Shown here: positions 46,117 through 56,852 of the stretch, in pieces
Layout: each line of letters starts with the position of its first letter
Position numbering within the stretch: position 1 is the first letter of the stretch
Source: Papio anubis
Lineage: Eukaryota; Chordata; Mammalia; Primates; Cercopithecidae
Length of the DNA stretch: 64,000 bases
Direction: 5' to 3'
NCBI RefSeq assembly: GCF_008728515.1
Contig: NC_044980.1
Span: forward strand, 33,620,290-33,684,289
Program-made: the position numbers and the translations under genes
Notes under the pieces: generated by a model
The model's database searches: none
Seen by the model: the letters and a program-made list of their open reading frames with translations, nothing else
What the model was told of the DNA's origin: nothing

Positions 46117-46624
46117 AAGGGGTCCCCAACCCCCAGGCCACAGACGGGACCAGTACTGCTCACAGCGGGAGATGAGCAGTGGTTGTGCAAGCATAACCTT
46201 CCTCTGTGTTTACAGCCACTCCCCACTGCTCGCATCACTATCTGAGCTCCGCCTTCTGTCAGATCAGCGGCAGCATTAGATTCTCACAGGAGCACAAACC
46301 CTGTTGTGAACTGCGCATGCCAGGGATCTAGGTTGCGAGCTCCTTATGAGAATCTAATGTTTGATGATCTGTCAGTGTCTCCTATTACCTCCAGATGGAA
46401 CCGTCTAGTTCCAGAAAAAAAAGCTCAGGGCTCCCACAGATTCTACATTACAGCAAGTTGTATAATTATTTCATTATGTATTACAATGTAATAATAATAG
46501 AAATAAAATACACAATAAATGTAATGCACTTGAATCATCCCAAAACCATGCCCCGTACTTGGTCTGTGGAAAAACTGTCTTTCACAAAACTGGTCCCTGG
46601 TGCCGAAAAGGTTGGGGACCGGTG
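46117..46624. mobile_element. MER1-type hAT transposon with 8-bp target duplication
   Basis: GGGGTCCCCAACC at the left and GGTTGGGGACCGGTG at the right are terminal inverted repeats. GTCTAAGG occurs at 46113-46120 and 46625-46632, an 8-bp duplication as hAT elements make. A few bases of the left terminus merge with it. Longer than the copy at 24184 because of an AT-rich internal stretch. Confidence 0.9.
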
Positions 46625-46744
46625 GTCTAAGGGGATTTGGGAAGGGCACCTTCAGCTGTAGGTACTCTATATAAAGAGTGGCACAGCACCCAGCCCACAG
46701 TGGGCCCTTGATAAAGCCAGTCACCTACCCTGCTCATCCTAGAT

Positions 46745-47235
46745 TAGTGGTTCACAATCTTGGCCGCTTCTGCATTTCTGCATTTGAATCACCTGGAGTG
46801 CTTTTTTTTTTTTTGAGAGGGAGTCTGTCGCCAGGCTGGAGTGCAGTGGCGTGATCTCGGCTCACTACAACCTCTGCCAGGCTAGAGTACAGTGGTGCGA
46901 TCTTGGCACACTGCAACCTCCGCCTCCTGGGTTCAGGCGATTCTCATGCCTCTGCCTCCTGAGTAGCTGGGACTACAGGCACGTACCACCACACCAGGCT
47001 AATTTTTGTATTTTTAGTACAGACGGCATTTCACCATGTTGGCCAGGATGGTCTCAATCTCCTAACCTCGTGATCTGCCTGCCTAGGCCTCCCAAAGTGC
47101 TGGGATTATATACAGGCATGGAGTGCTTTTTAAAAATATTGATGACATATTGATCAGAATCACCACAGATGCTCTGAATCACTTGGTCTGGGGAGAGGCC
47201 CAGGAATCTTTATTTTTTGTTCTGAGGTGTTTGGT
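46745..47235 (+). mobile_element. MER5A-type hAT fragment split by an Alu
   Basis: 'TTAGTGGTTCACAATCTTGG' and 'TTTGAATCACCTGGAGTGC' lie before the Alu. 'GACATATTGATCAGAATCACC' and 'GGTCTGGGGAGAGGCCCAGG' lie after it. Confidence 0.8.
46806..47119 (-). repeat. Alu, antisense, with internal 46-bp tandem duplication
   Basis: Flanked by GGAGTGCTTTTT on both sides (46795 and 47120). The first-monomer segment 46831-46876 is repeated at 46877-46922, each starting CCAGGCT and covering the promoter-distal part of the monomer, with about 8 differences. The far end is short (GATTATATACAGGCATG). Confidence 0.93.
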
Positions 47236-47534
47236 GGTAAATGTTGGGGCTTTTGGTCTCCATTTTGAATCACTACTTACCCTTCTTTGTCCCTGCTCTC
47301 CCTAGTCCAGGTTTGCACATGTTTGTGCAAGACAACCTCTTCAAGTCATCCCAGAGAAAGGGGAGAGAAATGTTCATGATAATTTTGTCCAAGATAGTAC
47401 TTACTAAAGAGAAGACAGAAAATTTAGATGAGCAGCTTAGCTACAATTGTGATAACCTTAACAAATTTGAAGCTTTTGATCATAAGATATTTATTACATG
47501 TAGAATAGATGGTCAGGCTTATTTTATGTTCTGT

Positions 47535-47925
47535 CTCTCTTTTTATTGTGGTAAAATGCATATAACGTAAAATTTACCATTTTAACCATTTTAAAGCATA
47601 CAATGTAGTGGCATTAAGTATATTCACAATGTTGCACAACCATTGTCATTTTCTAAGTTCTAGAACTTTCTAATCAACCCAAAGAAAACCCCATACCCAT
47701 TAAGAAGGAACTCCGCAACCTCCCCTCCCCTTCTTCTGGCAACCACAAATCTGGATTCTGTCTCTGGATTTGCCCGCTCTGGATATTTTTTATAAATGTA
47801 ATCATATAATATGTGGCCTCTTGTCTCAGTTCCTTTCATTTAGCATAATGTTTTCAAGGCTCACTCGAGTTGTAGCTTCTGTCAGTACTTCATTCTATTC
47901 TCTCTTCATGGTAGACATATACATA
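47535..47925 (-). mobile_element. L1M fragment, antisense
   Basis: 'TTGTGGTAAAATGCATATAAC', 'AATTTACCATTTTAACCATT', 'TTCACAATGTTGCACAACC' and 'TTTCATTTAGCATAATG' follow the reverse complement of an L1M 3' region. Confidence 0.85.
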
Positions 47926-48021
47926 GCAGTTAGATAAGAGTCACCACCTCCATTTTGCAGATAATAAAACTAAGGCCCACATAACACAGCTCTTCCTGAA
48001 TTTACCTTTTTGTATGCATGT

Positions 48022-48293
48022 GTGTGAGGCAGAGTCTCACTCTGTCACCCAGGCTGGAGTGCAGTGGTGCAGTCACAGCTCACTGCAGCCTCAACCTCAC
48101 AGGGTCAAGCGATCCTCCTGCCTCAGCCTCTCAATTAGCTAAGACTACATGCATGCACCACTGCACCCAGCTAATTTTGGTTTGGTTTTGTTTTGTTTTT
48201 GTAATGATGGGATCTTGCTGTCTTGTCCTAGTGATCCTCCCATGTCAGCTTCCCAAAGTGTTGGGATTACAGGCATGAGCCACTATTCCTAGC
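48022..48293 (-). repeat. AluJ, antisense
   Basis: J-type 'CACAGCTCACTGCAGCC' and 'TCAAGCGATCCTCC', with an expanded (TTTTG)n linker. Confidence 0.92.
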
Positions 48294-48624
48294 CTTCTAT
48301 TTTCTAGAGGGCTTTTGTGGTAATTTTGCCCTGGAATCTACAGTTGCCTGTCTGTCTAGAGGCTTGATTTTGGCCCTCAAGGGCTTTCCTCTGGCTCTGC
48401 CCCACTTACCTACATCCTCTCTCCCTGCTGTTTCTTCTGGAGGTGGAGCTGTCTGCTCCCACCCTCCCCATAGGTCAGAACGTCCACCTGTGCACCCAGG
48501 TTCGATATCCAGTTCAAAATGCCATTCTCCCTGGTTCTCTTCATTCTTTTTGACTTTTCTTCTCTTTGAAATACTAGAAATCTTGATTTAGAAACTGGTA
48601 TATTCGATTATTTTATTCCATTTA

Positions 48625-48745
48625 TTTACAGATGGGGTCTTGCCATATTGCCCAGGCTTGATTTGAATGCTTGGCCTCAAGTGATCCTCCTGCCCCAGCC
48701 TCCTGAGTAGCTGGGACTATAAGGCATGCACTACCACACCTGCCT
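48625..48745 (-). repeat. Free Alu monomer, antisense
   Basis: 'GATGGGGTCTTGCCATATTGC' to 'CATGCACTACCACACCTGCC'. Confidence 0.82.
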
Positions 48746-50644
48746 TTATTCTATTATATCGATGAACAGGAACAACAACAGAAATGTCTCCATTCTAAGA
48801 AAACCTTTGTTTTCTGAAAGACTTGATTCCCCTACAGTACAGTAAAGCTCCCTAAGGACAGGGATGGTATAATCTTGTTGTATTGGTCTTTCCCATTGTT
48901 CTAGGCCCAAAGGAGGCCTTCAGTTGGGATTTGTGTAAGTAACGTTTCAGTGTGATTCTTGTGGAGAAAACATTCTTTTTTTGCTGATAATATGGGTAAA
49001 TTGCTTAGGGGTGAATTAACTTGGATTCAGAGGGGAAAGAATTCTTCTGGTGAACATCACAACCTGACTTGGCTCTTCAGCTTCCATGGCAATTTAAATA
49101 GAGAAGTACTCAACCTTTACCACCTAGAGAGCCAGGCAGTCTAGAAAGTCCCAATAATGTGGCAACAAAGGCAGCCATCTCCACAGACGTTCTCCAGAAG
49201 CCTCCATAACCCAAGGTCAATAACCAGATGGGTGGTTGGGTAATGCCTTAGACTTTTGAGTTTCTTTCTGGAGTATTTCCTTTCAGGGAAAGATGAGAAT
49301 GCATGCCAGGAAATTTTCTTCCTCTAAGACTGATCAAAGAGGGGTTAAAAAAAAAAAAGTAAAAGCAATTGAATGACTGGAATTCATTTAGGGAAAGAAT
49401 AAAGGAAGGGTGGTGTCTTGGGTAGGAAACGAACAAAATAGAGCAGAGCCAAGAGTTATAGCTGCAGGCTGTGTTTATGGAGTCAGGCCTGGCGTGCCTC
49501 TGCCCAGCTGTTCTCTTTCCATGGTGGATGTGAGGAAGTGGGAGGAGGTCAATGTCCTCAAACCTCTTACCGTAGAAGAGTCTAATTGTTTCAAGATGGG
49601 TTCCCCTACATTTAGATGTGCATTTAATTAAGGTTATGTGTGTTTGTCTTAGGAACAACCAGACTAAATAAAATCACGCCGACACTGTAGTATTTGAACA
49701 AATACCACCTGGGCATGTGTGTGTAGATATAAGGAGTGTGTGCATGTGTGTGTGTATGTGTCTGTAGCATTTTATGTAGCCTACTTTTCAGAAACCTGAT
49801 CTTTTTGGCTATGAAAGCAAGAATTTGGGAGAGTATTTTTAGATGACTCCGTGGAGCTTGACTATAAAGTGGGGGAGGCAGGCCTTGAACTTTAGAAATC
49901 ACTATAATAAGGGCTTCTCTGGCCGGTGGTTTGTTGCACGTTCTCCCTTCCTGTTTTCTCAGAATAGGGATGTATTAGATATTTTACACCAGCAGTTCAA
50001 TCTTGGAAATCAAGTTATACCACCTGATAAACTTTTTCCAGTTCTTCTCACATACAGCTTCCAAATTAGTTCACCTAAAACCACTACATATTTGTGCAAT
50101 TGCCGCCTCCTACCTTCCCTGTGAAATCACCCTATGTCTTTTATGAGACCTGTTGATATTTGTCACAGTGATAAACTGAAGAATGTAATTGCTATATCCA
50201 CTCTGCTTTGAGTCATATAGATTTTTGAAGTTGAGATAACCTCTTTTTATACTTGGCAAATATGCTTAAATGTTTGGTTTCATTAATCTAGTTGGGAGGT
50301 ACTCCCTGGGTCCAAAATGTTCTAGACTTTATCTTAAGTAAATACAAAAGGAGAAAATATGCTCCTGGCCTCAAGATGCATAACACCTAGTCAGAAAGAC
50401 AGGGCCAATGAAAATACTGGAGAATAATCAGATGCTAACCTGTAAAATACTGCATGTAAGGGGTTCAGGACAGAAGAGCTCATGAGACTCTAGAGATGCT
50501 AAGAAATGCTTCCTGCCTGAAGTGTGATATGAGGTCGGTCTTGTAGAATGGAACCAATAGGATATGGGTGGGTACAGGCAAATAGGGTTCAGGTAACAAC
50601 ATGAACAGAGGCCACCCTAAATAGATTGTTTTGGGTTGGTTTTT
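48746..50644. other. Intronic sequence with a (TG)-rich tract
   Basis: Mostly single-copy looking. The TG tract is at 49714-49767. Confidence 0.5.
49714..49767. repeat. (TG)-rich microsatellite
   Basis: Two TG runs separated by AGATATAAGGAG. Confidence 0.88.
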
Positions 50645-50911
50645 TGAGATGGAGTCTTGCTCAGGCTAGAGTGCAGTGGAGTGGCCTTGGCTCACTGCAA
50701 CTTCCTGCTTCCTAGGTTCAAACCGTTCTCCTGCCTCAGCCTCCCACATAGCTGTGACTACAGGCGCCCACCACCATGCCTAATTTTTGTATTTTTAGTA
50801 GCGATCCCCATCTCTACTGGGGCTGGTCTCAAACTCCTGACCTCAAGTGATCTGCCCACCTTGGCCTCCCAAAGTGCTGGGATTACAGGCGTGAGCCACC
50901 GCGCCTGGCAA
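50645..50911 (-). repeat. Alu, antisense, with internal deletions
   Basis: 'GAGATGGAGTCTTGCTCAGGC' lacks the usual TGTCACC, and the second monomer start is scrambled (AGTAGCGATCCCCATC). Confidence 0.93.
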
Positions 50912-51014
50912 CCACCCTAAATTGAAACGGGAACAATGACACCATGGCCATGCTTTCTTTCCCTTCTTTCAGAGCTCATCAGAGCAACGTGAGTTTGGGG
51001 TCCCACTCACTAGA

Positions 51015-51182
51015 TCGTTGGTTCTCAACTCGGCTCCCATTAGAATCACCTGGGCAGCTTTGACAAATGCTGAGTTCCACCTGCAGAGATTCTGGTTTCA
51101 CTGGTATGGCAGTACTCTTGGGGATGGGGTTTCAGAAAGCACTTTAGGTGATTTGAATGGTTTGTCCAAATAGAACCACTGA
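51015..51182 (+). mobile_element. MER5A-type hAT element
   Basis: 'CGTTGGTTCTCAACTCGGC', 'ATTAGAATCACCTGGGCAGC' and 'AAATAGAACCACTGA' give near-complete ends. Confidence 0.85.
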
Positions 51183-51610
51183 GCAGGACACTCTCCAGTG
51201 AGACCCTGCATTACCTAGCCCAGAGCTTTCCAACAGGTGCTACAAAGTGATACACTATAGGTAGGCTGAGGAAGTCCCAGGAGGCACAGGTGAATTTTTT
51301 TTCTCTCTCTTTCTGTCTCTCTCACTATGTCTCTCTCTCACACATACAAACATATCCCTGTATATATGCAATGTATGTATGTAAGACTTGTGCACAAAAT
51401 AGAATTGCAATGAAAGGTAAACTTTGGCTTAAAGTAAATTATATTAAAGTAACAATTCTTGAATTTTTTCGTTTTTTTTTTAAAGGAAGCAGTGTTGTAT
51501 GTTAAAGCTGAACATAATTTCTTGCAAAATTGCACTTTAGAAAGAAGACTTACAACCAAGATTGTGGTGCAAAATTGATGAGAAATTGGAAATTAGGAAC
51601 TACATTGATT
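51183..51610. other. Intronic sequence with (CT)/(CA) tract
   Basis: Pyrimidine-rich (CT)n then (CA)n at 51298-51350. Otherwise nothing. Confidence 0.5.
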
Positions 51611-51627
51611 AAAATATTGGTGATATG

Positions 51628-51890
51628 CCGCATGTTCTCACTCATAGGTGGGAATTGAACAATGAGAACACTTGGACACAGGATGGGGAACATCACACAC
51701 CGGGGCCTGTCTTGGGGTGGGGGGAGCGGGGAGGGATAGCATTAGGAGATATACCTAATGTAAATGATGAGTTAACGGGTGCAGCACACCAACATGGCAC
51801 ATGTATACATATGTAACAAACCTGTACATTGTGCACATGTACCCTAGAACTTAAAGTATAATTTAAAAAAAAATTTTACATACAGTTTAA
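51628..51890 (+). mobile_element. L1PA-type LINE, severely 5'-truncated
   Basis: Begins in the last coding stretch (CCGCATGTTCTCACTCATAG) and runs through the L1P 3' UTR to an A-tail. Left target copy AAAATATTGGTGATATG at 51611-51627, preceded by TT, the TT/AAAA cut preferred by L1 endonuclease. The right copy at 51891-51911 has an extra TATA. The right copy extends into the first 7 bases of the THE1 LTR. Confidence 0.95.
51714..51735 (+). other. G-quadruplex motif in the L1 3' UTR
   Basis: Four G-runs (4, 6, 4 and 3 G) separated by 1-3 bases. Such a motif is a known conserved feature of primate L1 3' UTRs. Confidence 0.8.
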
Positions 51891-51904
51891 AAAATATATA
51901 TTGG

Positions 51905-52261
51905 TGATATGGTTTGGCTTTGTGTCCCCACCCAAATCTCATCTTGAATTGTACTCCCATAATTCCAATGTGTTGTGGGAGGGACCTGGTGGGGAGATAA
52001 GTAGAATCATGGGGGTGGTTTCCCCCATACTGTTCTTGAGGTAGTGAATAAGTCTCATGAGATCTGATGATTTTAGTAGGAGTTTCTGCTTTTGCTTCTT
52101 CCTCATTTTTCTCTTGCCGTCGCTATGTAAGAAGTGCCTTTCACCTCCTGCCGTGATTCTGAGGCCTTCCCAACCATGTGGAATTGTAAGTCCAATTAAA
52201 CTTCTTTTTCTTCCCAGTCTCGGGTATGTCTTTATCAGCAGCGTGAAAATGGACTAATGTA
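51905..52261 (+). mobile_element. THE1 5' LTR (second provirus)
   Basis: TGATATGGTTTGGCTTTG start to GGACTAATGTA end. Left 5-bp target copy ATTGG at 51900-51904. Confidence 0.95.
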
Positions 52262-53898
52262 GTAAATTGGTACCAGTAGAGTGGGGCATTGCTGAAAAGA
52301 TACCTGAAAATGTGGAAGCAACTTTGGAACTGGGTAACAGGCAGAGGTTGGAACAGTTTGGAGGGCTCAGAAGAAGACAGGAAAATGTGGGAAGGTTTGG
52401 AACTTCCTAGAGACTTGGAGGGCTCAGAAGATAGGAAGATGTGGGAGAGTTTGGAACTTCCTGGAGACTTGTTGAATGGCTTTGCCCAGAATGCTGATAG
52501 CGATATGGACAATAGGGTCCACGCTGAGGTGCTCTCAGATGGAGATGAGAAACTTGTTGGGAACTGGAGTAAAGGTGACTCTTGTTATGTTTTAGCAAAG
52601 AGACTGGTGGCATTTTGCCCCGCCCTAGTGATTTGTGGAAATTTGAACTTGAGAAAGATGATTTAGGGTATTTGGCAAAATAAATTTCTAAGGAGCAAAG
52701 CATTCAAGAGGTAACTTGGGTACTGTTAAAGGCATTCAGTTTTATAAGGGAAGCAAAGCATAAAGGTGTGGAAAATTTGCAGCCTGACTATGAGATAGAA
52801 AAGAAAAATTCATTTTCTGTGGAGAAACTCAAGCCAGCTGCAGAAATTTGCATAAGTAGCAAGGCCTAATGTTAATCCCCAAGACCATGGGGAAAATGTC
52901 TCCAGGCCATGCCAGAGACCTTCATGGCAGCCTCTCCTACCACAGGCCAGGAGGCCCAGGAGGAAGAAGTGGTTTCATGGGCCAGACCCAGGGTCCCTGT
53001 GCTGTGTGCACCCTAAGGACTTGGTGTCCTGTGTCCTAGCCGCTCCAGCTGTGGCTGAAAGGGGCCAACATAGAACTTGGGGCTCTGGCTTCAGAGGGTG
53101 CTCCAAGCCTTGACAGCTTCCACATGATGTTGAGCTTACAAGTACAAAGAAGTCAAGAATTGGGTTTGGGAAACTACACCTGGATTTCAGAAGATGTATG
53201 GAAACACCTGGATGCCCAGGCAAAAGTTTGCTGCAGGGTTGGGGCCCTCATGGAGAACCTCTGCTAGGGTAGTCCAGAAGGGAAATGTAGGGGTGGGATC
53301 CCCTCACAGAGTCCTTACTGAGTTACCAGCTAGTGGAGCGTGAGAAGAGGGCCACCATCCTCCAGACCCCAGAATGGTAGATTCACTGACAGCTTGCCCC
53401 ATTCACCTGAAAAAACTGCAGACACTCAACACCAGCCCATGAGAGCAGCTGGGAGGGAGGCTGTACACTGCAAAACCACAGGGGTGGAGCTGCCCAAGAC
53501 CATGGGAGCCCACGTCTTGCATCAGTGTGACCTGGATGTGAGACCTAGAGTCAAAGGAGATCATTTTGAAGCTTTAAAATTTGATTGCCCTGCTGGATTT
53601 CAGACTTGCATGGGCCCTGTAACCACTTTGTTTTGGCCAATTTCTCCATTTGGAATGGGTGTATTTGCCCAATACCTGCACCCCCATTGTATCTAGGAAG
53701 TAATGAGCTTGCTTTTGATTTTACAGACTCATAGGTGGAAGGCACTTGCCTTGTCTCAGATGAGGCTTTGGACTAGACTTTTGGGTTAATGCTGAAATGA
53801 GTTAAGACTTTGGGGGAACTGTTGGGAAGGTATGATTTGTTTTGAAATGTGAGGATTGAAATCTCCCCACATGAGATTTGGAGGGACCAGGGGCAGAA
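52262..53898 (+). mobile_element. THE1 internal region (second provirus)
   Basis: Starts GTAAATTGGTACCAGTAGAG and ends GGGGCAGAA. Near 52340-52460 a short segment (GGAACTTCCT...GAGGGCTCAGAAGA) is present twice in tandem. No intact retroviral protein frames, as normal for MaLR elements. Confidence 0.94.
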
Positions 53899-54251
53899 TG
53901 ATATGGTTTGGCTCTGTGTCCTTACCCAAATCTCATCTAAAATTGTACTCCCATAATTCCTACATGTTGTAGGAGTACCTGGTGGGAGATAATTTGAATC
54001 ATGGCTGCGGCTTCCCCCATACTGTTCTTGCAGTAGTGAATAAGTCTCATGAGATCTGATGGGTTTAGTAGGGGTTTCTGCTTTTGCATCTTCCTCATTT
54101 TTCTCTTCCCACCACCATGTAAGAAATGCCTTTCACCTTCTGCCATGATTCTGAGGCCTCCCCAGCCACGTGGAATTCTAAGTTCAATTAAACCTCTTTT
54201 TCTTCCCAGTCTTGGGTATGTCTATCAGCAGCGTAAAAACAGACTAATACA
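53899..54251 (+). mobile_element. THE1 3' LTR (second provirus)
   Basis: TGATATGGTTTGGCTCTG start to AGACTAATACA end. Right target copy ATTGG at 54252-54256 matches the left one exactly. Confidence 0.95.
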
Positions 54252-54256
54252 ATTGG

Positions 54257-54871
54257 TAAGATCACAGTATTTTTCATTTAAGAGCTATTTTCAAAGTTGG
54301 ATTAAGTATATTGAGAATGAAGGATTTTAGACGCTTAAATGGGTAATTGTTGCCCAGGGTCAAAGCTTTTTGGCTTTGCTTTTCCTCTCTCTGTTCCCTC
54401 CACTGGCTGGACCTGCCCCAAATGCAGAGGTCAGGAGAGCCTGGGAAATGTAGTTGGCTGTGATAGAGAACAGAGCAAGGGAGGGTGGGGATGGATCTCA
54501 GAACTCACAGCAGCGAGGGACCTGCACTCAGCCACTATCACTCTGGGGCCACTGGAGCGGGAGATTCTCATGCTGAGCAGCAACCAGCCTGCTCAGAGGC
54601 TGAGGCACGTAAGATCATTAGCGTGTGCCAGTTCTTTAGAAACACTTCTGCTTTCCCTGCTCAGTTCCTGCCTTCGAAGATGCCGTTGCCGCCACCGCCA
54701 CCAGCACCACCCCCACCACCACCATCCCCCGCCCCATTCCACTGAATCTGGCGTATCATTCAAGGCCCAATTTGCCATCTCTTTCCTGAAACCATTTCTA
54801 AAATTTCCTGAGTGAGCGCTCTCTTGCCACTGCCTCTCTGAAATCACCTAGGATTTAATGAGTTTTGGTTT
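54257..54871. other. Intronic sequence with a (CCA)n-like tract
   Basis: Single-copy looking, GC-richer than its surroundings, with the triplet tract listed separately. Confidence 0.5.
54674..54733. repeat. CCACCN triplet-rich tract
   Basis: About 60 bp of CCN/ACC triplets, from GATGCCGTTGCCGCC to CCCCGCCCC. Opens proline/histidine-rich frames on the plus strand that are composition artefacts. Confidence 0.85.
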
Positions 54872-55064
54872 CTAGGTACTTATCTGATTTCTGTTATCAA
54901 ATTATCAGGGCGAGAGCCCAATCTTTCCTAATAGGAAAGGAATTGTTTCTTATTAATTATGTTAATACTGAATGTCCCAACACCTGGCTAGGTTCTCATG
55001 GAGAACCTCTGCTAGGGCAGTGCAGAAGGGAAATGTAGGGCTGGGACCCCCTCACAGAGTCCCT
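54872..55064 (+). repeat. Left arm of a 193-bp inverted duplication
   Basis: Starts CTAGGTACTTATCTG and ends ACAGAGTCCCT. Its reverse complement lies at 55290-55482 without gaps and with 8 mismatches by my count (about 96% identity). The first 120 or so bases are non-repeat sequence. The last part (from about 54993) is THE1 internal sequence. Confidence 0.93.
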
Positions 55065-55289
55065 ACTGGGGCACCACCTAGTGGAGCTGTGAGAAGAGGG
55101 CCACCATCCTCCAGATCCCAGAATGGTAGATTCACCGACAGTTTGCACCATTCACCTGGAAAAGCTACAGACACTCAACACCAACCCGTGAGAGCAACTG
55201 GAAGGGAGGCTGTACCCTGCAAAGCCACAGGGGCGGAGTTGCCCAAGACCATGGGAGCCCACCTCTTACATCAGTGTGACCTGGATGTG
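54993..55289 (+). mobile_element. THE1 internal fragment
   Basis: From CTCATGGAGAACCTCTGC to GACCTGGATGTGAG. It is collinear with about 53248-53542 of the second provirus but differs by roughly a tenth, so it is not a very recent copy of it. No LTR is adjacent. Confidence 0.9.
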
Positions 55290-55482
55290 AGGGACTCTGT
55301 GAGGGGGTCCCAACCCTACATTTCCCTTCTGCACTGCCCTAGCAGAGGTTCTCCATGAGCACCTAGCCCAGTGTTGGGGCATTCAGTAATAACATAATTA
55401 ATAAGAAACAATTCCTTTCTTATTAGGAAAGATTGGGCCCTCGCCCTGATAATTTGATAACAGAAATCAGATAAGTACCTAG
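55290..55482 (-). repeat. Right arm of the 193-bp inverted duplication
   Basis: Starts AGGGACTCTGTGAGGGGG and ends AAGTACCTAG. It holds antisense THE1 internal text, then an inverted copy of the unique flank. An A-rich stretch (GTAAAAAAAAAAACCC) follows. Confidence 0.93.
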
Positions 55483-55805
55483 GTAAAAAAAAAAACCCTA
55501 TGTCATTCAGCCAGCAGTTTATTCATTCACCTTAGAGAGCGCATCAGTTTCCATCAGGTGTTTCCCATCTGATGCTCTCAATCACCCGGAAGTAAATTTA
55601 TGAAGAGGGAAGTGGGGATCAGAAAAGTTCTGGAATTAGTACAGATCTCCTGTTTTACATACTGGAGTCTGGGGGTGTGTCGGTGAATACATAGAAATCA
55701 TTTGCCCTAATGGAGATTTCATAATGCCCAAGTATCATTTCCAGACCATCCTTATGAAGCCAAACAATCCTGAAGAAAAAGAGCAAATGCGCTGGTGAAA
55801 TGGCA
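55483..55805. other. Intronic sequence, no feature recognised
   Basis: Unassigned. Confidence 0.5.
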
Positions 55806-56110
55806 TGGGCCCCGGGCGCGGTGATTCACGCCTGTAATCCCAGCACTTTGGGAGACCGAGATGGGCAGATCGCTTGAGGTCAGACGTTCAAGACCAGCCT
55901 GGCCAACATGGCGAAATCCCGTCTGTACTAAAAATACAAAAATTAGATGGGTGTGTAGATGCACGCTTGTAATTCCAGCTACTCGAGAGGCTGCGGCACA
56001 CGAATCGCTTGAACCTGGGAGGTGGAGGTTGCAGTGAGCCGAGATGCTGCCACTGCACTCCAGCCTGGATGACAGAGCAAGACCCAGTCTAAAAAAAAAA
56101 GAAAAAAAAG
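55806..56110 (+). repeat. AluS, sense
   Basis: CCGGGCGCGGTGATTCACGCC start with several retained CpGs, and an A-rich tail. Confidence 0.96.
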
Positions 56111-56239
56111 GGTGAGGGGTGGTTCTCAGCTCTTGGATATGTGATCTTTCATCTCAGCCTCTTCTCCCTCCTGTCCTCAGAAGTAGTACTGCTGATTCTA
56201 TTAATTATCACATCATGGGCACTTAAAGGACAGTAATCC

Positions 56240-56262
56240 TGTTTTGTTTTGTTTTGTTTTTA
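56240..56262. repeat. (TTTTG)n simple repeat
   Basis: Four TTTTG units. Confidence 0.88.
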
Positions 56263-56852
56263 TAGAGCATTCATTTTTTACATGCCAGTCATTTATTATA
56301 CCTTCTGAGCAGGGAAAGGCAACAAATGTTTCCATCTCAAACTTTCTGCAACATCAGTTCCTAATAGAAGCAGTGATCAGCTATTGCAGCTGCTTTTAAA
56401 ATCACTGAAAGCCAGGCAGCCCATCACTTCTCTGCTGAAAAGATTTGTCTCTGGGCCAATAGGGTTAATTCTCACTGGCAGAGTAGAATTTAGTTTTTCA
56501 AGGCTTTTATAACTAAAGTTATGAGATAGTGCTGCCTTTCTTACCCTCAGATTATAATCTGAAACGGAAATCAGACCTTTTAATCCTATTGTTAGGATTG
56601 CCCTGCTGAAATATTCTGTGTGCGCTAAGCCTCATTTGAACTCAGTGACCTAGAATTTAGATATTGCAGCAAATTAGTGCCATAGAATACTTGGTAGGCT
56701 GGGATGGAATCCTAGACTTTTAGAGGAGAAAAGTCTTAGTAATTCGGTAGATCACTGAAGCCAGTGAATTTGAGTTACTTTAAATTGTCCCATAGCTTGG
56801 GGATGGCAGGGTTGAGACCAAAATCAAGGACTAATGACTTTTAGTTTATATA
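56263..56852. other. Intronic sequence, no repeat recognised
   Basis: Repeat-free between an Alu and the next Alu. No exon supported. Confidence 0.5.

Noticed and set aside
54485..54745. Proline-rich frame ending near a CCACCN tract
   Set aside because: Driven by a triplet simple repeat. Frames on both strands show low-complexity runs (P/H on plus, W/G on minus).
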